64,000 nt of DNA. Origin: Cupriavidus pampae (lineage in GTDB: Bacteria > Pseudomonadota > Gammaproteobacteria > Burkholderiales > Burkholderiaceae). Position 1 is the first letter of the stretch, and each line of letters opens with the position of its first letter. The translations under genes were made by a program, and so were the position numbers. Below are positions 53,587 to 63,484 of the stretch, piece by piece. The stretch spans positions 744,001-808,000 of the forward strand of contig NZ_CAJZAG010000001.1 in NCBI RefSeq assembly GCF_914271485.1. Direction: 5' to 3'. The notes under the pieces are model-generated. The model saw only the letters and a list, made by a program, of their open reading frames with translations, searched no databases and was not told where the DNA came from.

Positions 53587-54485
53587 CCCAGCCGAAACAG
53601 CATCCGTGGCGAGTCCCTGAGCACGATCTGTCGCGTGAACGCATCCGGAATCCACTGGTTCAGCGCCGCGCGCGAGGCGTCGTAGTCGATGACGTCGCGG
53701 TGCTGCGTGTGCGGCCAGTCGCTGCCCCATACCAGTCGCGTCGGGCCGAATGCGTCGAGCAGGCGGTGGGTCAGGGCCTCGCCGAGCGAGGTGCCGGAGG
53801 CATCGGCGACGTTGCGGTACGCGGCCGAGAGCTTGACCCACACCCGGCCGGTCGAGGCCGTGCCGCACAAATAGTCGAGACCCGGATCCGAGGCCCCGAG
53901 TTCGGGATCGGGACGGCCGAAATGGTCGATGACTACCGTGCATTGCTGTTCGATCAGCGCCGGCAGCAGTGCCGCCAGATCGCCGGCGCCGCGATGGATC
54001 TCCACGTGCCAGCCCATGGCGTTGACGCGCGTCAACAGGTCGGGCCACGGGCCACTACGCAGGTCCGGCAACGGCCGCCCGATCAGGTTCAGCCGCACGC
54101 CGACCACGCCCAGCTTGTCCATATAGGCGAGCTCGCCGTGGCAGGTGCCCGGCTCGATCACCGCCACACCGCGAAACCGCTGCGGATAGCGTTTCAATAC
54201 GTCGAGAAAGTAGTGGTTGTCGGTGCCGAGGAAGCTCGGCTGCACCAGCACGCTGTGCGACAGGCCGTTGGCGCGCAGATGCGAGACGTACGCGTCGAGC
54301 GTCGCGTCGTAGTCGGGCGCATGGCGCCGCTCGGCCGCCAGCGGCAGACCGCGCACGAACACATGCGCGTGGCTATCGACCGCCTCGACCGGAACGGCCT
54401 GGTCTACCCCCGCAGCCAGCCAGCGCGCGTTGTCGGGTGTCAGAACATTGCCGCCATCGGCCAGCGCGGAAGGAAGACGGTCCAT
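53583..54485 (-). CDS. Amidohydrolase-2 family lactonase/isomerase (LigI or galactarolactone isomerase type)
   Basis: TIM-barrel hydrolase, 300 residues. HxH metal pair in EAVDSHAHVF, His in WHVEIHRGAG and VIDHFGRPDPE, Asp in LVWGSDWPHTQ: the pattern of COG3618, which contains 2-pyrone-4,6-dicarboxylate lactonase and D-galactarolactone isomerase. Start ATG 54485; the frame is open much further but lies inside the MFS gene. It follows an AAHS-like transporter by 20 bases. Confidence 0.88.
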   Translation of the reverse strand: MDRLPSALADGGNVLTPDNARWLAAGVDQAVPVEAVDSHAHVFVRGLPLAAERRHAPDYDATLDAYVSHLRANGLSHSVLVQPSFLGTDNHYFLDVLKRYPQRFRGVAVIEPGTCHGELAYMDKLGVVGVRLNLIGRPLPDLRSGPWPDLLTRVNAMGWHVEIHRGAGDLAALLPALIEQQCTVVIDHFGRPDPELGASDPGLDYLCGTASTGRVWVKLSAAYRNVADASGTSLGEALTHRLLDAFGPTRLVWGSDWPHTQHRDVIDYDASRAALNQWIPDAFTRQIVLRDSPRMLFRLG

Positions 54486-54505
54486 CGTGCGTACGCTCCG
54501 AAAAA

Positions 54506-55771
54506 TCAGACGCGTTGCGGTGTGGCAGTCGGTGCCACTTGCGTCTGCGGCCGCGGCAGGAATAGCGCGGCTACCACTACGAGGCCATAGGCGATACCGG
54601 CATCGATGCCGAGCGCGGTGCCCAGCGGCATCGAGTTGCCCATATGGCCGACCAGAAACGGAAACACCGCGGACACGATGCGCCCGAAGTTGTAGCAGAA
54701 GCCCACGCCAGTCCCGCGCACGCCCTGCGGATAGAGTTCGTTGAACAGCGCGCCCATCGTGGCGGGAATGCCGGCCGAGAACAGTCCGAGCGGAAAGCTC
54801 AGGAACAGCATCGCGGTATCGCTGATCGGCAGCAGGGCGTACAGATTGACGGTGATCGCGCTGGCGAGCGCGAAGAAGATCACGTTCCAGCGACGGCCGA
54901 TGCGGTCCTGCAACCAGGCGCTGAGAAAGCAGCCGATGATGAACGACACGATCACCACCGACAGATAGCCACCGGTGCCGAGCACCGACAGATGCCGCTC
55001 GGTTTTCAGATAGGTCGGCAGCCACGTGGTCACCGCGTGATAGCCACCATGCGCGCCCAGCCCGATCAGCCCGCCCACGACGGTCTGACGCAATACCGAT
55101 GGATGGAAAATCCCGGCGAGGATCGACAGCGTGCCAGCTTGCTGGGCCGGGCCGAGTGTCGGACCCCCGGCCGCGCGCGCCTCGCGCGGCGGCTCGACGA
55201 TACCGCGCCGCAGATACAGCACCAGTCCGGCCGGAATCACGCCAATCGCAAACAGCACGCGCCACGCCCACTCTGGCGAGACATAAGAGAACACCACCGT
55301 GTACAGCAGTACCGCCGCGCCCCAGCCAAAACCCCACGCACTCTGCACGATGCCCATGGCCTTGCCGCGATGCCGCGCACGCATGGTCTCGGCCAGCAGC
55401 ACCGAACCCGCGGTCCACTCGCCGCCGAAGCCGAGCCCCTGCAGTGCCTTGAGCACGAGCAACTGCTCGTAGTTCTGCGCAAATGCGCACAGGAACGTAA
55501 ACAGCGAGAACCAGATCACGGTGATCTGCAGCGCGCGCACGCGGCCCACGCGATCGGACAGCACGCCGGCCAGCAACCCGCCCAGCGCGCCCCCCACCAG
55601 CGTCACCGCGCCGATCAGGCCTGCCTGACCCTTGGCAATGCCCCAGGTGGCGATCAGTGTGGGAATCACAAGGCTGAACAGCTGCGCGTCGATGGCATCG
55701 AGCGCCCAGCCCGCAAAGCAACCCCACAGCGTGCGCTTCTCGGTGGGCGAGATCTCGCGGTACCAGTTCAT
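54506..55771 (-). CDS. MFS transporter, AAHS-like acid:proton symporter
   Basis: Membrane carrier of 421 residues with 12 hydrophobic segments. WALDAIDAQLFSLVIPTL (acidic residue in TM1) and LSDRVGRVRALQ (motif A), GFGGEWTAGSVLLAE are characteristic of aromatic-acid/sialic-acid type symporters. Paired with an amidohydrolase and divergent from a LysR gene, so it likely imports that enzyme's substrate or precursor. Confidence 0.9.
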   Translation of the reverse strand: MNWYREISPTEKRTLWGCFAGWALDAIDAQLFSLVIPTLIATWGIAKGQAGLIGAVTLVGGALGGLLAGVLSDRVGRVRALQITVIWFSLFTFLCAFAQNYEQLLVLKALQGLGFGGEWTAGSVLLAETMRARHRGKAMGIVQSAWGFGWGAAVLLYTVVFSYVSPEWAWRVLFAIGVIPAGLVLYLRRGIVEPPREARAAGGPTLGPAQQAGTLSILAGIFHPSVLRQTVVGGLIGLGAHGGYHAVTTWLPTYLKTERHLSVLGTGGYLSVVIVSFIIGCFLSAWLQDRIGRRWNVIFFALASAITVNLYALLPISDTAMLFLSFPLGLFSAGIPATMGALFNELYPQGVRGTGVGFCYNFGRIVSAVFPFLVGHMGNSMPLGTALGIDAGIAYGLVVVAALFLPRPQTQVAPTATPQRV

Positions 55772-55939
55772 GGCAATCTCCTGCGCCGTGCGGGCTGCGG
55801 ACCTCCACGCGCGGCAACTTCTAGATGTTCGTGCGCCCCTGAAACCAGGGCGCTGCTGGCGAGCATTCTAGGCACCTCGATATCGCGCTGCATACTATGG
55901 ATATGATCGTTATTCATTGCACTCTGATATGCTCAACGC

Positions 55940-56887
55940 ATGGATACCCGCAACCTCAAATACTTCCTCGCCGTGGTCGATGCCGGCAGCGTGACGCGCG
56001 CGGCGGAAGTGCTCGACATTGCCCAGCCGGCGTTGAGCCAGGCGCTCACGCGCATGGAGCGCGATCTCGGGGTCAAGCTATTTGAACGCACGCGCCGTGG
56101 AGCCGCGTTGACAGCGGCCGGCGAAGCGATCGTCGAAGACGTGCGGCTTAGCGTGGCGCGCATCGATGCGGCGTCACACCGCGCGCGCGAAATTGGCGCG
56201 CAGCGCGGTGGCCGGCTGACCATCGGGTTTGTGTCTGCCGCGCTGTTCAGCCTGCTGCCGCGTGCGATCGCGGCATTGCGACGAGAGGTGCCGAACATCG
56301 AACTGGTGCTGCGCGAGATGAGCAACGCGGAGCAGACCAGCGCGCTGGAAAAGGGGCTGATCGATATTGGCCTGCTGCACACGCCGGTGGCGGTGGGCGG
56401 ACGCATGCGCGAAAAGCTGATCGTGCGCGAGAAGTTGCTGGCGGTGGTGCCGAGCGACTACCGTGTGGGCGACGATGGCAAGGTGGGACTCAGGGAATTG
56501 TCCGACGCAGGGCTGGTGTGGTTTCCAAGCGATCAGTTGCCCGTGATCCGGGCCGGCATCCTGAGCGCGTTCCGCAAGTCTGGCTGCGAGGCCAACGTGG
56601 TGCAGGATGCCAACCGCTCGCTGACCGTGCTGGCCTGCGTGGCGGCAGGATGCGGAGCATCGCTGCTGCCACGCTCGGTACTGGCGTTGCAATTCGCGGG
56701 GGTGAGCTTCTACGACGTGCGCGATGACGACAATCTGCCGCCATTCGAACTGAGCGCGATCTGGCCCACGCGCTCGCGGCCGACGCTGGCCGACCGCTTT
56801 GCCGCGCTGCTGGTCCCGGCGCTGGGTTCGGCGCCGGGTTTGGCGATTGATCCCGCGCCGTCAGAAGCGGACATCACGCGCGCTTGA
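55940..56887 (+). CDS. LysR-family regulator
   Basis: Regulator of 315 residues: [20 protein letters not shown] and [17 protein letters not shown] (HTH), effector domain from [18 protein letters not shown]. Divergent from the MFS-amidohydrolase pair across 168 bases, the classic arrangement for its target. A CATA-N7-TATG repeat (55891-55905) in the gap is only a weak operator candidate. Convergent overlap of 14 bases with the isomerase gene. Confidence 0.92.
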   Translation: MDTRNLKYFLAVVDAGSVTRAAEVLDIAQPALSQALTRMERDLGVKLFERTRRGAALTAAGEAIVEDVRLSVARIDAASHRAREIGAQRGGRLTIGFVSAALFSLLPRAIAALRREVPNIELVLREMSNAEQTSALEKGLIDIGLLHTPVAVGGRMREKLIVREKLLAVVPSDYRVGDDGKVGLRELSDAGLVWFPSDQLPVIRAGILSAFRKSGCEANVVQDANRSLTVLACVAAGCGASLLPRSVLALQFAGVSFYDVRDDDNLPPFELSAIWPTRSRPTLADRFAALLVPALGSAPGLAIDPAPSEADITRA

Positions 56888-57659
56888 GATACGGCTTCAG
56901 CCAGCCCAGTCCCGCCGAGGTCCCCGCGCGTGGGCGATATTCGCAACCGATCCAGCCGTCGTATCCCAGGCCGTCGATCACGTCGAACAGATACGGATAG
57001 TTGAGCTCGCCGAGATCCGGTTCGTGGCGCTCGGGCACGCCCGCGATCTGGATATGGCCGATGCCCGGGAAGTCGCGCTTGAGCTTGACCGCGAGGTCGC
57101 CCTCCATGATCTGGCAGTGATAGCAGTCGAACTGCACGCGCAGATTGGCGGCGCCGATCTGCGCGCGAATCGTATGCGCATCGTCCTGCCGGCTCAGGAA
57201 ATAGCCCGGCATATCGCGCGTGTTGATCGGCTCCATCAGCACGGTAATGCCATGCGCGGCCGCCGACGCCGCAGCGTAGGCAAGGTTCTCGAGATACACG
57301 GCGCGAGCGCGCGCGCGATCCGCATCGGCGGGGACGATGCCCGCCATGACGTGCACGCGATCGTTGCCGAGCACGGCCGCGTATTCGAGCGCCTGCGCAA
57401 ACCCCGTGCGAAACTCCGCTTCGCGGCCGGCCAGCGCCGCGATGCCACGCTCACCGGCGGCCCAGTCGCCCGGCGGGGCGTTGAACAGCGCCTGCACCAG
57501 TCCGTTGTCGTCGAGCCGCTGGCGAATCTCCGCGGCCGGATGCTCGAACGGGAACAGGTATTCGACGGCCTGGAAACCATCGGCGGCGGCAGCGGCAAAG
57601 CGGTCCAGGAAACCGTGCTCGTTGTACATCATCGAGAGGTTCGCGGCGAAGCGCGGCAT
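56874..57659 (-). CDS. Hydroxypyruvate isomerase family protein (Hyi/OtnI-like)
   Basis: TIM-barrel isomerase of 261 residues. [33 protein letters not shown], catalytic Glu in [16 protein letters not shown], metal residues in [15 protein letters not shown] and [10 protein letters not shown]. The family includes hydroxypyruvate and 2-oxo-tetronate isomerases. ATG 57659 follows AAGGAG. Stand-alone on the minus strand but next to two sugar-acid-type clusters, so its substrate may be a product of them. Confidence 0.9.
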   Translation of the reverse strand: MPRFAANLSMMYNEHGFLDRFAAAAADGFQAVEYLFPFEHPAAEIRQRLDDNGLVQALFNAPPGDWAAGERGIAALAGREAEFRTGFAQALEYAAVLGNDRVHVMAGIVPADADRARARAVYLENLAYAAASAAAHGITVLMEPINTRDMPGYFLSRQDDAHTIRAQIGAANLRVQFDCYHCQIMEGDLAVKLKRDFPGIGHIQIAGVPERHEPDLGELNYPYLFDVIDGLGYDGWIGCEYRPRAGTSAGLGWLKPYLKRA

Positions 57660-57745
57660 GGGAAGTCTCCTTGTGTACCTCATGTCATGATCGGACGATT
57701 CTACTATCATGACGCCTCGTTTCGATCTCACTCGCCTTTGCCGTC

Positions 57746-58171
57746 ATGTCCATTTCCGTCGTCGTCTGTCCCTGGTCCGAAGCCCAGGCGCGCGCAAGCG
57801 CCATTCGTTTCAACGTGTTCGTGGAGGAGCAGCGCGTGCCGCAGGAACTCGAACTCGATGAATGGGACGCGCGAAGCTGGCATGCGCTGGCGTTGCGGGA
57901 CGACGGCACCGCGGTGGCGACCGGCCGTCTGCTGCCCGATGGTCATATCGGCCGCATGGCGGTGCTCGCGTCCGCGCGCGGCACCGGCGTTGGTGCGAAG
58001 GTGCTGGAAGCGCTGATGGCCAAGGCCGCCGCGCTTGGCTATGAAGCGTTGGTGCTCAACGCGCAGACCCATGCGGCGCCGTTCTATGCGCGCGCGGGTT
58101 TCGCACAGGTGGGGGAAGAATTCGAGGAAGCCGGCATTCCGCACGTGGAGATGCGCAAGACGCTCGGATAA
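57746..58171 (+). CDS. GNAT-family N-acetyltransferase (ElaA-like)
   Basis: Acetyl-CoA-dependent transferase, 141 residues. IRFNVFVEEQRVPQELELDEWD at the N-terminus and the acetyl-CoA site RMAVLASARGTGVGAKVLEAL, then APFYARAGFAQVGEEFEEAGI. Substrate unknown. Divergent from the isomerase gene over about 85 bases. Confidence 0.9.
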   Translation: MSISVVVCPWSEAQARASAIRFNVFVEEQRVPQELELDEWDARSWHALALRDDGTAVATGRLLPDGHIGRMAVLASARGTGVGAKVLEALMAKAAALGYEALVLNAQTHAAPFYARAGFAQVGEEFEEAGIPHVEMRKTLG

Positions 58172-58208
58172 TGCGGGGCCGAGGGCAGGGCGCCCTCGGA
58201 TAGTTGGC

Positions 58209-59075
58209 TCAGCGCGAGGCCGGCACGTTGGTGTCGCGCGACACGCCCAGCTGGCCGCCGTAACGGACGTCGCCGATCTGGCCGTCGGCGCCAAAGCTGC
58301 GTTCGCTGTAGTCGAAGCGGCCGTCATGACGGACCCGCAGCACCGTGCTCGCACGTGTGCCGTAGCTCGGCGAGCGGATAAACGCCGACGACAACACCTT
58401 CTCCCATTCGTACGACACGCCCGTCGATGGCAGTTCCGAGTCGAGCGCGCGGTGGTCATCGGCCAGCATCTGCAGGTAGGGCTCCGCACTCGCGCTTGCA
58501 TCGCCGCGATCGGCCGCCAGCACTTCGCACAGCGCGCCCACACGACTGCGCACCTTGGGCCACGGCGTGTCGAGCAATGCGTTGGACAGCCCGTACAGGC
58601 CGGGGTCCAGCCGCTGCGGCTGGCGCGACGGCGACCGGTTGCTGTACCACCACAGTTCCTCCATGTCGCTCGCGAGCAGGTTGAAGCCGTTGTACATGCC
58701 GTTGGCCTGCGACAGCGTGTCCAGATAATCCTCGGGGGTTTGCTGGCCGCGCAGGAAGCGCGCCACGAGCTCGCCGCGCGAACGCGCATCGACGCGTTTC
58801 TCGGACGGCGCACGATAGTTGGTCAGCGCGGCAAATCGGGCACCCCCATGGGGTTGGTCGCGACGCGACCGGGCGTCATGCCCGCCGCTGGCAATGCCCA
58901 TCCAGGTGCCCGCGTCGCCGATCACCTCCGCCAGGTCGCGACCCGCCAGCACGTGCGCGGCATCCTGCCACCAGTGCGCGGGCGCGGCGGGGCGCGCGTA
59001 GAACTCGTCGCGATTGCCGGCAACCACCAGGGCATAGTCCGGGTGCGACTGCCATGCGACCAGAATCAGGCACAT
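58209..59075 (-). CDS. NRDE-family (TANGO2-like) protein
   Basis: 288 residues; the NRDE motif appears as GNRDEFYARP, with Cys2 at the N-terminus (MCLILVAW) exposed as in Ntn-type hydrolases. Further marks: DAGTWMGIASGG, FAALTNYR, GELVARFL and GLSNALLDTPWPKV. The family (human TANGO2) has been linked to haem or lipid handling; the bacterial role is unsettled. Followed by a DUF4936 gene upstream in transcription order (28 bases). Confidence 0.9.
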   Translation of the reverse strand: MCLILVAWQSHPDYALVVAGNRDEFYARPAAPAHWWQDAAHVLAGRDLAEVIGDAGTWMGIASGGHDARSRRDQPHGGARFAALTNYRAPSEKRVDARSRGELVARFLRGQQTPEDYLDTLSQANGMYNGFNLLASDMEELWWYSNRSPSRQPQRLDPGLYGLSNALLDTPWPKVRSRVGALCEVLAADRGDASASAEPYLQMLADDHRALDSELPSTGVSYEWEKVLSSAFIRSPSYGTRASTVLRVRHDGRFDYSERSFGADGQIGDVRYGGQLGVSRDTNVPASR

Positions 59076-59102
59076 ATTGCTTCCCTTTTACTTCGTGCGT
59101 TT

Positions 59103-59393
59103 CTAAAGCATGTCCAGATCCACGAAACGCTCGGCTTGCCGCGCGCCGTGAATCCAGCCATCGAGTCCGCTCTGACGCCACAGCCCATCGAGCGTGGCAT
59201 CGAACGCCGGCGGAATGTCCGCATAACACTCCATCCACGTCTGCAGGCCGTCCCGTGTCTCGGGCCTGCGCATGAGCGTACCACCAATCCCGGTTGCTTC
59301 GGCCACGGTCTCCATCCAGCGATGCCAGCGCGGCAGCGCGTCGATCGCGTGATCGTCCGGCATGCGGAAATACACAAACAGATGATCGCTCAT
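59103..59393 (-). CDS. DUF4936-family protein
   Basis: Small soluble protein of 96 residues of unknown function, starting MSDHLFVYFRMPDDHA with ALPRWHRWMETVAEATGI and GLQTWMECYADIP, a compact ferredoxin-like pattern. It follows ygfZ after 19 bases, an order common in Burkholderiales. A longer frame (to 59555) runs into ygfZ and is rejected. Confidence 0.8.
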   Translation of the reverse strand: MSDHLFVYFRMPDDHAIDALPRWHRWMETVAEATGIGGTLMRRPETRDGLQTWMECYADIPPAFDATLDGLWRQSGLDGWIHGARQAERFVDLDML

Positions 59394-59412
59394 GGCCCGT
59401 CCCAGATGTGTG

Positions 59413-60423
59413 TCAACCGGCCGTCTGGCCTTCGCCGGACAGCGGCACTTCGTACGGCAGCGCACGCGTGACGACCGGCGTACCATCGGCCGCGCCCAGA
59501 TGCATGGGACCGCCAGCCGCATCGATCTTGAGCTCGGCCAGACCATCCCAGCCACCCTCGGGCGACGCGGTGGCGTTGACGATCATGCCGCACGGCTGCT
59601 CGGCATCGTCCGGGCGGAAGATTTCTGTAGCGGGCGCGGGGGCCGCGCCGTCGCCGTGCACGCGCCACATGCGTCGCTTGAGTGTGCCGCGATACTGGCT
59701 GCGCGCCACGACTTCCTGACCCGGATAGCAGCCCTTGCGGAAATTCACGCCGCCGATCAATTCGAAGTTGATCATCTGCGGCACGAATTGTTCCTGTGTA
59801 GCCGCGACGATACGCGGAATACCGGCTTCGATCTCGAGCCAGTCCCACACCTCGCTACCGGCTGGCGACAGTGCGCCGGAGAGGGCGGCCTGTACGGCGT
59901 CGGCGCGTTCGGCCGGCACGGCGACCTGCCAGCGCGGCTGCGCGGCCGCGTCGTGCAGGCGGATCACGGTGCTGCCGTCAGCGGCGGCCGCGGCCAGAAG
60001 TGCCTGCGGCGCCGGCAGGCCCGCGGCGGCGAGCGCCTCGGCGGCCTTCGGGCCCGCCACGCCGAGCAGGCGATACGCCGCGGAGATATCCGCGAGCTTC
60101 GCCTTTGCGCGCAGCACGAACATGGTCAGCCGCTTTTGCAACGCGGGCTGGATCTCGGCCGAGAGTTGCAGCACGATGCCCTCGACATCGCGCCACGTGA
60201 GAAAGCTGGCCTGCAGCCGACCCTTGGGCGAGCAGTAGCCCGCCAGCCGCGCGGTGGCGGGCGACAGGTCTTCGGTGGCGTTGGTCAGCTGGCCATGCAG
60301 GAACGTCGCGGCATCGTCGCCGCTCACACGGATCAGGCCGAGGCCGGCGATGGGCGCGACGATTCCCGGGCTACGCAGGGCGTCCACACTGGACGAGAGA
60401 GACGGATTGGCGTTGGCTGTCAT
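59413..60423 (-). CDS. ygfZ: YgfZ, folate-binding iron-sulfur cluster repair protein
   Basis: GcvT-like tetrahydrofolate-binding protein needed for some iron-sulfur enzymes. 336 residues. The hallmark KGCYPGQEVVAR with its Cys is present, as are FLHGQLTNATEDL and ARLAGYCSPKGRL. ATG 60423 chosen; the frame continues to 60753 through low-quality sequence and over the divergent mltG start. First of a ygfZ-DUF4936-NRDE set. Confidence 0.93.
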   Translation of the reverse strand: MTANANPSLSSSVDALRSPGIVAPIAGLGLIRVSGDDAATFLHGQLTNATEDLSPATARLAGYCSPKGRLQASFLTWRDVEGIVLQLSAEIQPALQKRLTMFVLRAKAKLADISAAYRLLGVAGPKAAEALAAAGLPAPQALLAAAAADGSTVIRLHDAAAQPRWQVAVPAERADAVQAALSGALSPAGSEVWDWLEIEAGIPRIVAATQEQFVPQMINFELIGGVNFRKGCYPGQEVVARSQYRGTLKRRMWRVHGDGAAPAPATEIFRPDDAEQPCGMIVNATASPEGGWDGLAELKIDAAGGPMHLGAADGTPVVTRALPYEVPLSGEGQTAG

Positions 60424-60644
60424 GCGATAGGGGTGGAGTATTTGGCGCCTCCCGCATATGGGGATGGCCTGTATGTTCGACAATCGTCCGCGGCAAGGGC
60501 GGAAGGATGTGGCGTGATGGGCTCGTGAGGGCGCAGGGCTCCCGGTATTATATGGGGCTTGCGCCATGTCGGCCGGACCGAATACGAACCCGACGCGAAC
60601 CCGACCCGACGGTAGGGACATGACGCCTCCAAGATACTGAATCA

Positions 60645-61640
60645 ATGAAACGTTTCTTTTTGCGCCTGGTCGGACTGGCCGTGATCGTGGCACTCGCTGC
60701 CGCGGGCGGTTTTGCCTGGTGGGCCCATCAGCCCCTGACGCTGGCCACCTCACCGGTCGAAGTGGTGATCAAGCCCAATTCCAGCGTCGTCAGCGTGGGC
60801 CGTCAGGTCCAGCGCGGCGGCGTGCCGATCGACGCGCGCCTGTTCGTGGCGTTGGCCCGGATCACGGGGCAGGGCGCGAGCCTCAAGGCCGGCGGCTATC
60901 AATTCGCCACCGGCGTGACGCCGCTCGACGTGCTGGACAAGCTCGCGCGCGGCGAGGTCACGCACTATGTGGTCACGGTGATCGAGGGATGGGAGTTCCG
61001 CAAGATGCGCGCGGCGGTCGACGCCAACCCGGCGCTGCGCCACGATACGACCGGCCTGTCCGATGCCGACCTGATGAAGGCGATCGGCGCCGAGGAACCC
61101 TCGCCCGAGGGCATGTTCTTCCCCGACACCTATCTCTTCGCACGCGGCAGCAGCGACATCGAGCTGTACAAGCATGCGTATCGCGCCATGCAGAAGCGGC
61201 TCGCCGACGCCTGGAGCGCGCGCGCGCCGGACCTGCCGTACAAGACGCCGTACGAAGCGCTGGTCATGGCCTCGATCGTCGAGAAGGAGACCGGGCAAGC
61301 GGTCGAGCGGCCGATGATCGCGGCGGTGTTCGTCAACCGGCTGCGCAAGAACATGATGCTGCAGACCGACCCGACCGTGATCTACGGCGTTGGCGAGAAG
61401 TTCGATGGCAATCTGCGCAAGCGCGATCTGCAGACCGACACCCCGTACAATACGTACACGCGCGTCGGGCTGCCGCCGACGCCGATCGCGCTGCCCGGCC
61501 TGGCCTCGCTGGCCGCGGCGACGGCGCCGGCACCGTCGGACGCGCTATATTTCGTGGCGCGCGGTGACGGCAGCAGCCATTTCTCCAATTCGCTTCCCGA
61601 ACACAATCGCGCGGTCGACAAGTACCAGCGCGGCAAATAA
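60645..61640 (+). CDS. mltG: MltG, endolytic murein transglycosylase
   Basis: Membrane-anchored terminase of glycan strand growth. 331 residues: one N-terminal transmembrane segment (residues 6-26), a LysM-like domain ([14 protein letters not shown]) and the YceG catalytic domain with Glu in [28 protein letters not shown] and [20 protein letters not shown]. Start of the mltG-tmk-holB-pilZ cluster; divergent from ygfZ over about 220 bases. Confidence 0.95.
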   Translation: MKRFFLRLVGLAVIVALAAAGGFAWWAHQPLTLATSPVEVVIKPNSSVVSVGRQVQRGGVPIDARLFVALARITGQGASLKAGGYQFATGVTPLDVLDKLARGEVTHYVVTVIEGWEFRKMRAAVDANPALRHDTTGLSDADLMKAIGAEEPSPEGMFFPDTYLFARGSSDIELYKHAYRAMQKRLADAWSARAPDLPYKTPYEALVMASIVEKETGQAVERPMIAAVFVNRLRKNMMLQTDPTVIYGVGEKFDGNLRKRDLQTDTPYNTYTRVGLPPTPIALPGLASLAAATAPAPSDALYFVARGDGSSHFSNSLPEHNRAVDKYQRGK

Positions 61641-61648
61641 GACGTCTC

Positions 61649-62290
61649 ATGCCCGCCACACACGCACCACGCGGAACATTCATTACCTTCGAAGGCATCG
61701 ACGGCGCCGGCAAGAGCACCCATATCGAGTGGGTGGCCCAACGCCTGCGCGCGCGGCCCAACGCCACGCCCGTGGTCGCCACGCGCGAGCCAGGTGGCAC
61801 GCCGCTGGGCGAAGACCTGCGCGGCCTGCTGCTGCATCGCAAGATGCATCTGGAAACCGAGGCGCTGCTGATGTTCGCGGCGCGCCGCGAACATATCGCC
61901 GAGGTCATCGAGCCCGCGCTCGCGCGCGGGGACTGGGTTATCTCGGATCGCTTCACCGATGCCACCTTCGCCTATCAGGGCGGCGGTCGCGGTCTGCCGA
62001 CCGCGCGGCTCGAGGCGTTGGAGCAGTGGGTACAGGGCGAGCTTCAGCCCGACCTGACGCTGCTGTTCGACGTGCCGCTGGAGACCGCGAGCGAACGTCT
62101 GGCTGGCGCGCGTTCGCCCGACAAGTTCGAGGCGGAGTCGCGCGCGTTTTTCGAGCGGACCCGCGCCGAGTACCTGCGTCGCGCCGCGCAATCGCCCGGG
62201 CGATTCCGCGTGATCGACGCCACGCGCTCGATCGAGGCGATCCGTGACGAGCTTGAGAACATCGTTGCGGAATTTATTGCAACACGTTGA
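61649..62290 (+). CDS. tmk: Thymidylate kinase
   Basis: Phosphorylates dTMP. 213 residues: P-loop [18 protein letters not shown](x) motif in [21 protein letters not shown] and the LID region. Eight bases after mltG. The product feeds DNA synthesis, and its neighbour holB encodes a clamp-loader subunit. Confidence 0.96.
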   Translation: MPATHAPRGTFITFEGIDGAGKSTHIEWVAQRLRARPNATPVVATREPGGTPLGEDLRGLLLHRKMHLETEALLMFAARREHIAEVIEPALARGDWVISDRFTDATFAYQGGGRGLPTARLEALEQWVQGELQPDLTLLFDVPLETASERLAGARSPDKFEAESRAFFERTRAEYLRRAAQSPGRFRVIDATRSIEAIRDELENIVAEFIATR

Positions 62291-62391
62291 TTTGAAACGC
62301 GTATATTGCTGCTGTGATATCAACCTCATGGGTTTGGATAAAACATGAGGAAGTGCTGCTAACCCACTGAACCGCAACGCTTTACATCGCA

Positions 62392-63423
62392 ATGCTTTAT
62401 CCCTGGCAACGAGAAGACTGGCAACGGCTGGCCGCGTTACGCGACCGGCTGCCGCATGCGTTGTTGATGCATGGGCAGCAAGGCATCGGCAAGCGCGACC
62501 TCGCCCTGCACTTCGCGCAGGGTCTGCTGTGCGAGGCACCGCGGCCCGACGGGCAGCCGTGCGGCAGCTGTGGCGCGTGCCACTGGTTCAGCCAGGGTAA
62601 TCACCCCGATTTCACGGTGGTACGGCCCGAGGCGCTCGAGGGCGGCGCCGAGGGGGATGGCGACACCGAGGCTGGCAGCAAGAAGAAGGCGCCCAGCAAG
62701 ATCATTCGCATGGAACAGGTGCGCGCGCTGATCGAGGCGGTGGGCGTCGGCACGCACCGCGCGGGGTTGCGCGTGGTGGTGGTCTATCCGCTCGATGCGC
62801 TGCAGACCGAAGGCGCCAACGCGCTGCTGAAGACGCTTGAGGAGCCACCGCCATCAACGGTGTTCCTGCTGGTGACGGATCGGCTCGATCGCGTGCTGCC
62901 GACGATCCTGTCGCGTTGCCGCCAGTTTGGCGTGACACGGCCCACCTCGGCGCAGGCGCTGGCGTGGCTCGGCAGCCAGGGCGTGGCCGATGCCGAGGCG
63001 CAGCTCGCGCTGGCCGGCGGCTCGCCGCTGACGGCGCTGCACGCGGCGGAAGCCGAGGAGCAGCCGCTGCAGCGCTGGCTGGTGGGCCAGCTTGGCGCCG
63101 GCGGCGCGTTCGACGCCTTGTCTGCGGCAGATCAATTGCAGAAGCTTCCGGTGCCGGCCGTGCTTGGCATCCTGCAGCGCTGGACGTACGATCTGCTGGC
63201 ATTGCAGCTCGCATCGCAGTCCGATCCGGGCGGGCAGCGGGGCACAAGGTATTTTCCGAAGGAGCGCACCGCGCAGGCGCGCTGCGCGCAGGCCACCGAT
63301 GCGCATCGTCTGCAGGGCTTCGCGGCGCGGCTGGTCGGTCATCGCCGGCATGAGAATCATCCGCTGGCGGCACGTCTGGTCATGGAGTCGGTGTTTCTCG
63401 ACTACCGGCAGCTTTTTCGGTAG
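62392..63423 (+). CDS. holB: DNA polymerase III delta' subunit
   Basis: Clamp-loader subunit, 343 residues: LMHGQQGIGKRDLALHFAQGLLC (P-loop region), zinc-binding Cys cluster CEAPRPDGQPCGSCGAC, and LLKTLEEPPPSTVFLLVTD with SRC-like sensor LSRCRQF. The loop GGAEGDGDTEAGSKKKA (about residues 83-99) is a charged insertion. About 100 bases separate it from tmk without a clear promoter or terminator. Confidence 0.94.
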   Translation: MLYPWQREDWQRLAALRDRLPHALLMHGQQGIGKRDLALHFAQGLLCEAPRPDGQPCGSCGACHWFSQGNHPDFTVVRPEALEGGAEGDGDTEAGSKKKAPSKIIRMEQVRALIEAVGVGTHRAGLRVVVVYPLDALQTEGANALLKTLEEPPPSTVFLLVTDRLDRVLPTILSRCRQFGVTRPTSAQALAWLGSQGVADAEAQLALAGGSPLTALHAAEAEEQPLQRWLVGQLGAGGAFDALSAADQLQKLPVPAVLGILQRWTYDLLALQLASQSDPGGQRGTRYFPKERTAQARCAQATDAHRLQGFAARLVGHRRHENHPLAARLVMESVFLDYRQLFR

Positions 63424-63484
63424 TTATCTGGTTGTTGATATTTCTATAGGCCGCACAAGCGGCCAGCCATAACCTGGGGTCAAT

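Noticed and set aside
53583..55817. Apparent 744-codon fusion of the amidohydrolase with upstream sequence
   Set aside because: The extra N-terminal part lies in a different frame over the MFS gene and has shadow composition; a normal ATG at 54485 gives a family-length enzyme.
55891..55905. CATA-N7-TATG as LysR operator before the MFS gene
   Set aside because: Four-base arms only in AT-rich DNA; not distinguishable from chance without comparison.
60424..60753. Long N-terminal extension of YgfZ
   Set aside because: It would cross the divergent mltG start and contains no conserved sequence; the ATG at 60423 is standard.
63449..63464. GGCCGC-ACAA-GCGGCC hairpin between holB and pilZ as terminator
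   Set aside because: No T-run follows and the genes are normally cotranscribed.
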